Shown: positions 56,470 to 64,000 of the stretch, piece by piece
Numbering within the stretch: position 1 is the first letter of the stretch
How the letters are laid out: the number at the start of each line of letters is the position of its first letter
Assembly: GCA_038503035.1 (NCBI GenBank)
Contig: JAVSML010000040.1
Coordinates: 434,001-498,000, forward strand
From: Crocodylus rhombifer
Taxonomy: Eukaryota; Chordata; Crocodylia; Crocodylidae
Reading direction: 5' to 3'
Length of the DNA: 64,000 bases
Notes under the pieces: generated by a model
The model's database searches: none
Seen by the model: only the letters and a program-made list of their open reading frames with translations
What the model was told of the DNA's origin: nothing
Made by a program: the position numbers and the translations under genes

Positions 56470-59400
56470 TACACCCAGTCTAAGTTAAACTTTGTCTAAG
56501 TTACACTGAGATGGTCCTGTTTTTTGCTTTTTTTAATGGCACTTTTACCTTTAGGTTCTTGTTATCATGTATTGATATATATACATAATTGCAAATATTA
56601 TACACAAACACACACACACACAAATGTTTGCAATTCAGTAATATAGAATAATAAGTGTGACATACTGATCTCTTGCTATGTCAGGAGAGTCTGGGGAGCA
56701 AAGAACATATATGACATAATGTGGGTCAATGACTGGTTAAGACATGGGTCCTGTCAGGATGTCCTATTTGTGATTTGCTTAACTGAAGAGAATCTGAGCA
56801 GTAAGTTATACAATCTACAAATAGGAGGGATGATGTTAGGGAAATAAGTAGGGAGCAGTCTCCAGAGTTCATAAAGATAGGCAAAGAGTAGAGAAACTGC
56901 AGGGGGTGTTTTATACAGAATGACATAGGTCTGTGGACCACCAATGAACAGTGGTTATGTGAGCATTTGTCCACACTATGTAAAATTACTCTGATTTGAG
57001 TAATAGGGTCCTGTCATATGTTCAAATTAATTAAAGCTATATAAAACCCAGCTATAAAGTTGTTATGCATTTTCAAGCACTAACTTTGTAGCTGGTTGGC
57101 CCTTTTATAGCCGGATGCACATTTTTATGGCATGATGATTACTTTGCACATGTGCCTGGCATAAATGTATTGTGTCTGTCCTAAATGTATTGTGCAATTA
57201 ACCAGTTAATTGTGTAATATATTTAACATATGGCAGGGACAATAGTGATCAACAATCTGTAGCTGAAATGTCCAAACCCCTAGCTGAAGACAGCCATGAT
57301 GTTTGCAAGTTGAATGTTATACCTATCTGTAACTGCTACAGCTATGGAAACTTGTGTCTTTTCTTGCCTAAACAATTTGCACTTGTCTGTCTACATCCAT
57401 TGCTGGACATGGGCAGCTAATACTCTGGTTAATGTTCAGTATCCAAAAGTATTTTATCAATGTGAGAACAATGCTGTGCAATTACTGCTAGCTGTACTCT
57501 GTCATATCCTGACATTCCTACTTATTTCTTGCACGTGGGATGTCATTGTCAGCCAGGAGGACTTTTGCCTGAGAAGCAGTATCAGGATTTGTTTTACTGT
57601 GCAGGTCACTGGCGTGGGATTCCATCACCTCATTAAAGTCCAATGGAATTTACCACTCCGGCACACAAATCAGCACTTTCTTCCCCTCAAGATCCATTTT
57701 TGCTATCATCTAATTTGCTCATCTTAAAAATGACTAGTTTGCTTTTCACATGTTACTTATTAAAGGACTGATAGGACTTGCCATTAGTTACCAAGGTTTT
57801 AATTTAAAGCAGTATAAACAGTGCTGCAGACCTGAGTTGGAGGATGTGGCAATTAAAATGCATCTGCTGTGATGGAATGAACTTTAACAAAGATCTTAAT
57901 GATGATATTAGAAGTCATGCATGAAGTTTTATTCCTTATGCATGGACTAACCACAAAAATAATAATAAAAAATCTAGACAAAAATATGAAATGTGGCATT
58001 TGGGAGCCTGATACAACTATGACATCTAAGCCATTTTATCATTATGACAAAAGAAAAAGGAGATATCCCCCTCTTGACTGCCTGTGTCTTTTGAATCAAT
58101 TTAGTCTAAATTTGCTTTTTTCCCCTTCCATTAAAGGTCATTCTTTTGTAAAGTGATTTTTTTTATAACTGTTGTCATTATACATCATGTATGTCAAATT
58201 TAGACTGGATTAATTTCAAGAGAATAATTCTAATAGATGATTAGCTAATAGATTTACCTACAACACAGGCAGAGTATGCAGCATACAGAGGACTGTCTAC
58301 TGAAAAACATACAAATTAAACAGAAGTTTGTACTGGGAAATGAGTACATCTCTGTGTTGCTATTTATTTAAGGTCAGAACTAGAGAGACTGGTACCCTCC
58401 TGCCCTGTTTTTATTTTCATTAGTTTTTCTCAACTGATTTTTGCTGTTATTATATATACTAGGAAGAAGACATCCTCTGATGCCTGGGAATCAAGCAGTG
58501 CTGGGAAGTAACAGAAAGACAAATATTTCCACAAGGTTGAAATGCTCCTCCAGTCCTCTGTGTAGACTTCCTGTTAAGTGTTTAACCCATAATGCATTAA
58601 ACAGGAACTTCAGGAAGAGCCATTGTAAAGTCAACTCAAATTAAATTGGCATCATTTGTCTACCTGCTTTTTTCATGACTACTATATACTTCCTTGGTTA
58701 CCAATAGTATCTGGGTATTCAGGGCAAAGCATAAAATGGAATAACAGTTGGCAAAATTGTTAGAATAAGAGTACCATTGTTATATTCCAAATATGTCAGT
58801 GACTTACCAGGGCCCGGAAAAAATTATTTAATTTCTTCGTGCCTCAGTTTACCTGTCCATAACATGAGTATAGTAACACAGTTGAGTCTGAGTGAATGTC
58901 CACTGTCCAAAATCATATCTCAGTGTTAAGGCCACAATAGCTCAGTTCCTGCAAGATTTCGTGTTTACTGTAGATTAACTCATCACATAGTTGGCTGCCA
59001 TCTGGTGATCTGCCCAGTGGCTTAATTGCATTGCAATCAACCTGCTGAGATGGATGCAGCATGAAGCCACTTCAAAAACAGGGCTTCTTTTTCTATTTAT
59101 CAGGACTGGGAATTGAATTGTCTTTATTATCATTGAAAATTGAGATTTGTCTATTTTATTATGTTTTTAAAGGACATATAGAACCTGTTAGAAGTACCAC
59201 AGGGGGAAAAAGTCCAAATGAGCTATCTTTGCTCAGACTGTCTCAGCTAGCTGCCAAATGTGGGGACCCTATTGTGGCCTCTATTAATAAGTTCTAGAGT
59301 GCTTTACAATACCTATCCTGGAGCACTGGTGAGGGACTTTAATCAAACAACATTTAAAAGTAGTTTGTGAAGAAGAAAGGTTCTGTATAAGAACTCTGTG

Positions 59401-59696
59401 TCTCATCTAACAGTAGTGTTGCCAATGATTTTGATGTGCACTGGGTCACCTTTTATATTAATTTAAAAGCCCTGATTCAGAAAATTGCTTAAGCACATGT
59501 TTAACTGTAAGCCGGTGAGTAACCTTATTAATACCAATGACACCACTCACATGCTTCCAGTTAGGCAATTAACCCTACACTTAAGTACAGCCCTTCTATG
59601 TAAAACCCTTAATAATGTGAATATTACCATTCTGAAGCATTGAAAAAAAATCATATAAAATACCTAAAGTAGGATTTTAAACCTGTTTTAAACCTG

Positions 59697-59742
<46 letters not shown>

Positions 59743-61179
59743 TTGCTGCTTAAGTATTGAGCATCTAGGGGATGTTTGGTCCAGGTTTTCCAATTTAACT
59801 GAAATTACAAGGACTAAAACTTTATTTTTTCATTGTTGAAATGAAAAATGAGATTGTTGTGCAGTTAGCCCAGTTATAGGAGGTGGAGCTTTATCAAAAA
59901 TACTAAATGCTGTGAGACTTGCAATGAGAAGACCAGAGTTGGCAGTGGGTAGAGGAACTCCCTGAAGGTAACAGAGGTCTACCTATGTAAAACTAGTATG
60001 AGCCCGGGGCAGAGCTGGACACAGGCATGGGTGAACTGGGTAGTCACCCAGAGCCCGGACAAAAAGGGGGCCCGAAAATGGTCATTTAAAAATTATTATT
60101 ATCATTATGTCTGGCGAAGGGGGGCCTAACACTAAAAGTTTTCCCAGGACCTCCAAGAATCTAGGTACAATGCTGGACTAGGGCCTAATTATTTCTGATG
60201 GGCCATAAGTTTTTCTGCTCACTTTTAATGATAAAGCTATCACAAGTATCCCATCAATTCTCTTTTGTTACAGATTGTGGTGTCTCTCTTGTCCTCTGCT
60301 CTCTCTTTGGAGGCCATATTTTTACTGTAAGTAAAATTCACACTTAGACACCTACTATGAGAGCTAAAGAGGTCTTACAGATTCACATCTCTGTATGTCT
60401 GTGGCTGTACACCTTCACCACACCAATAAATATTAGGCAGCAATTTTTAAATCCAGCTGGAATTTAAAAGAGCTTCTTAGACTGTACTCATTTCCCTCCT
60501 TCTCTCTCGATTTAAACTGCATTTGACAATGTTAAAATGCTGCCACCTTCTGTTAGTTATTGTGCTGCTAATTGGCTGCAGCAGCAAACTCCCCCAGCTT
60601 CCCTGAGACTTGTAAGCTGATTTATACTGATCCTGAATTGCACTGCTGCAATATATAACATGACAAGTTAAACGCAAAGCCTGCCAAAAAACCTTGATAG
60701 GCTCAGATTTCGTGCAGGAGCACTTGAAAAGACCATTACTACTGCCATCCAACTAAAGTATGCTCAATATTTTTGACAGTGAATTATCTGAACAGCAGTT
60801 ATCTCAGTGCTCACTAGGTGTTATAACATTTTAAGGATTCAAAAAAGATGGAAGATTAAAAAAAAACTGCCATTGTTCAAGTTAACAGAAAGTTAGTATA
60901 ATTTTTTCTTTGAATTTTGAGGTGATCCATATTTATCCAGCTACATTTGATAAAGTGCCAACATGTAGTTAATTAGTATAGGTTTAGGATTAATTCCATT
61001 TGTGTTACTTTGACTTTTATAATCAAACGGTCCCAAGAACCTAAACATAGGCTGCCCTGCGAAAAACTTCACTTACCTCCAGCCTAATTCTTCCCTTCCA
61101 ATACCGTCCCTGTCCTGTCTCCCCTTGAGGCCACACGTTGCCTACCTTACAATTACTTTATTAATCTGGAAGTGTAAGA
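56470..61179. other. Unique AT-rich noncoding stretch
   Basis: No gene is seen. It holds a CA tract at about 56607-56622 and a pure TA repeat at 59701-59738. 60000-60180 looks like a mobile-element fragment with GGGTAGTCACCCAGAGCCCGG and GGGGGCCCGAAAATG, family unknown. 60500-60750 is CpG-poor with GCTAATTGGCTGCAGCAGCA and could be a conserved noncoding element. Confidence 0.45.
59701..59738. repeat. TA microsatellite
   Basis: About 18 uninterrupted TA units follow a doubled TTTTAAACCTG string. Such a tract is likely to vary in length between individuals. Confidence 0.95.
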
Positions 61180-61316
61180 GTGATGTTATAGATATGCTGG
61201 TCAAGAAATTGTGATAGGCAAGGATTTCTTAGACAGTGATACCTTTTAGTGGACCATCTTTATAGTTGGATAGAGTAAGACAAGCTTTCTAATGTGAGAC
61301 ATTTTTTCTCAGGATC
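61180..61316 (-). mobile_element. Penelope-like 3'-end fragment, older
   Basis: On the minus strand: CCTGAG, an AATGT/ACATT hairpin, AGAAAGCTTGTC, then GATGGTCCACTAAAAGGTATC and GACCAGCATATCTATAACATC. This follows the order of the tail at 50692-50828 with clear divergence. No coding part. Confidence 0.55.
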
Positions 61317-63315
61317 AACGAAATATATCAGAATGCTTTTTGGTTCACAATGCATCTTTGTAAACCTATGTTGTATTAATATGCCATATTAACTATCTTT
61401 TTCTTCAAAATCTGCACTGAAGTTTTGCATTCCAGTCCTCCCCTCACCCTCTTCTTTTTTAAAATATAGGCATTAAATTCACTATCCTCCAGTTTATGTG
61501 GTACCACTCCCAGGTAAATAGTTTAGTTAAAATTGCTTGGTACTGTATCTGCAATTTCAAATTCCCGTTCTTTCAGGTTTCTAGGATGGAGAATATCTAT
61601 TATGCCCAAAACACACACTTGAGATCATTAATTAGTTTCTTGTGCTAATTTCCAGTTCTATATTGTTTTTTCCCCCTTTATTCAACTTGACTTTTTCCTC
61701 AGGGTCACCAACACCAGCCTTATTTTTTTTTTAAATGAAGCATATTTTAAGACTCAAGAATAACAGAATCATAGCACCCATATCAGGAGTGGTGCCTAGA
61801 TTCACAATGCTCTTGGAAATTAGCACTGTTTGTCCTAAATCATTTTAAAAATCAAAATATTTGGTAAATGCAGCATGAATTTTCATAGCCTTGTACCTTA
61901 TTCTTTATGATTAGAAGCATCATTCCTAGACTTAGGTTGCAAGATCCCTCTGAATTCATCCACAAGTCTGGGTCATGTTTTACAACTGAGAGATATCTAA
62001 CCCTGCCATTTGAACTTGAGGAATCTTTTTGTTCTGGAATGTTTTCACCAAAAAACCCCAAATTCTAGATTCAGCAAGACCAAGACATTTCATGCATTTG
62101 TGTCTATTTTATCAAATAATTTCAGGTCTGTTTGTTTTTTATTAAGGGGCTGGGGATATAAAATAATCAAAACATTTCACATTTTCTAAATTTCACATTT
62201 AGATTTTTTTAAAGACAAAATGATACTTTGGTTTTATAATTTTATTTTATTTTTAAGAAATTTGGAAAGAAAGTTTCACTGTGAGTCAAAAAAAAAAATT
62301 TAGGCTGTTTTAAACCAGGTGTTTAAAGGATTATGGTCTTTCCTTTTCCCTCCAAATCTCATTCAAAATCAAATTCCTTAATCACCATAGCAGTGTTCAG
62401 CTTAAGGAAGACAGTCACAGCTTAGCCTTTACTGTCATTCTCACCCACTATCCTTCGTAGCTAGTGATACAATGCACTGGCTCTGACTCAGCAGCAGAGG
62501 TGTCCTTTGAAAAGATGTCCCAGCTCTGTTGGCAAAGTTTGGGGGGGATGTGGCCATGATCCCCGTCTTCCATTGCCTTTGCTGAGCTGTCAGCATGACC
62601 CTGTTAACTAGATGTATGTAGAAACATTGTCAGAAGCATCTGTAGGCTAGTCATCACTTATTAGTGTTGAGATATTAGTATCTTTCCCCCATTTCCCAAG
62701 GTATCTATATTGCATCTCAACATTAATCCCCGAGGGCCCTATCCTGAAGTGTGCAGTTGAATAACCATTTCTCCAGGTATTTATTGTTCTCATTCTTTCA
62801 GTAGGATTTGTTGTTCTTTCTTTCACCTTCTCACCCATTATTTTTTTTCCTTGCTGACGCTGCAAACCATTTGCCATACTTTAGCTCTCCTAACTCCATA
62901 TATCACTTTATTACAAGAAAGTTCTTAGAGACTGACCTTCACATGCTGAATAAAAGCATAACCTGGCCTTTGATTTCTGAGAGGTGTTGGGCTACAGCAT
63001 GTCAAAGCCTCATAGCAATGAACTGCTGCATTATCTGCACTTGGCCTTTGCTGGCTGCCTTCAGTAATATTATCATTGCTTTCAGATTTCCTGCTTGGGC
63101 CCCTTTTCAGTTTTGTACTTCTTGCATGCTGGAACACAGTGATTGAGTTAAAATTGTTACTATCAAAATCAGGTGTCATTGAATTCCATCTGCAAATAAC
63201 ATGTATATATCTTTGTCCTCTTTTCACAGAAAAATCTATGAATTGGGTGCCATCATTAACAACACAGAGATAATTACAGTAATAAGATTATTATCAGTAT
63301 AACAACAGCAATAAT
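61317..63315. other. Unique noncoding stretch
   Basis: No gene is seen. AT-rich, with short poly-T and poly-A runs. Confidence 0.45.
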
Positions 63316-63535
63316 TCTAATATTATAAAAGCCCTAGTCTGTCTGTCTGTCTGTCCATAATGCTTTATTTGCACTCTGATTGGCTGACTGAAGCAACCAA
63401 TCAGGAGCCAGACATGGGAGGGTTGGGGCGGCTCACAGAGCCAGAGGTAGAGCAGCTGGCGCTGGTGGTGCTGCTCCATCCCCACCCCCACTCCCACTCC
63501 CACTCCCCTCTCATTCTTGATGGACAATTGACTAG
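63316..63535 (+). mobile_element. Helitron-like element (copy 2), short
   Basis: The 220-bp copy begins TCTAATATTATAAAAGCC, has four TCTG units and a CTCTGATTGGCTG/CAACCAATCAGGAG hairpin, and ends GGACAATTGACTAG. It is the minimal version of the 39737-40640 element and lacks that GC-rich interior; instead it has CCCACT repeats near 63478-63512. T lies on both outer sides. Confidence 0.75.
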
Positions 63536-64000
63536 TGATAATGATAATGATGATAATAATAAATATGTTTAGCTCAGAATCTCAAATTACTTGTCCAATG
63601 AAGGCCACATTCTTGCAACAATAGCCCAGTTAAGTCCACAAGCAGGGATCTCATTTCAGAGTTGAATCCTAATTAATTAAACCTTAATACTAAGAAGTTG
63701 ACACTTCTTATGCCAGCTTTGCACATGGAAAAAGAGAAAGAGAAACTGTTTTAATTAACTTTGAGAGTGAAAAGCAAATTTGTGGTGGATCCAGTGGCCA
63801 TCACTGTCCACCAACTATGTACATTAACCCTTCCCAAACTGATGAAGCAACCCCATGCACCATTGCAATCCAGCACACAGGGTCAAGTCATCTAAACGGC
63901 CAGACTCTCTACAAGTCACTATATTTGGCAGTGGGGCAACAGTGGCAATGGGTGACAGATGCACAGGCCAGATTCAGCCCATGTGTCAGAGATTGAACAC
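63536..64000. other. Noncoding stretch
   Basis: GATAATGAT simple sequence up to about 63565, then unique sequence to the window end. No gene is seen. Confidence 0.45.

Noticed and set aside
63360..63572. His/Ser-rich frame PHPHSHSHS
   Set aside because: Encoded by the CCCACT repeat inside the short Helitron-like element.

Overview
The window is vertebrate nuclear DNA, probably reptilian, and a crocodilian is my best guess. The basis is the repeat mix: several CR1 LINE subfamilies, many PIF/Harbinger-like and hAT-like nonautonomous DNA elements, Penelope-like 3' ends, and no obvious recent SINEs. A turtle is not excluded. It is AT-rich intergenic or intronic sequence. I found no host exon, tRNA, rRNA or CRISPR that I can support; nearly all recognisable coding matter belongs to transposable elements. 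One 10-base N gap lies at 36320-36329.

Layout. 1-8918 is mostly unique AT-rich DNA with one MITE (4714-4966). 8919-11320 is a MITE-like left end joined to about 2.1 kb of GC-rich DNA with a decayed Myb/SANT-like ORF. 13424-20979 holds a dense set of DNA transposons: a 392-bp hAT with its target duplication; a 2.2-kb hAT carrying a GA tract, a candidate solo LTR and a second copy of the 392-bp family; a small hAT; and foldback MITEs. 22990-25690 is GC-rich and repetitive. 27005-29580 is a rearranged CR1 cluster with an SGNH-esterase ORF1 remnant, a reverse-transcriptase remnant, and an inverted second CR1 3' end between them.

32968-35075 holds an hAT, an 867-bp terminal-inverted-repeat element, a MITE with a 35-bp hairpin and two opposed Penelope-like tails. 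35455-36670 has an open CR1 ORF2 C-terminus ending at the gap, with an older LINE fragment beyond. 39737-40640 and 63316-63535 are two Helitron-like elements sharing both ends. 48931-51517 is a 2.6-kb CR1 with a Penelope-like tail nested in it. 52439-53490 is a Penelope-like element in an inverted double-copy arrangement, followed by a GC-rich VNTR-like stretch and a 280-bp foldback. 55284-56461 has another MITE and an hAT. The rest is unique AT-rich sequence with microsatellites.

The mobile parts relate to each other in three ways. PIF/Harbinger transposons encode a nuclease plus a Myb/SANT-like protein, so the SANT remnant and the many TAA-flanked MITEs may belong to one system. CR1 ORF1 and ORF2 remnants represent the LINE machinery. 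The Penelope-like tails share a stem-loop between conserved CTGA and GAAAGCTTGTC-like motifs, and its stem changes sequence while keeping its pairing.
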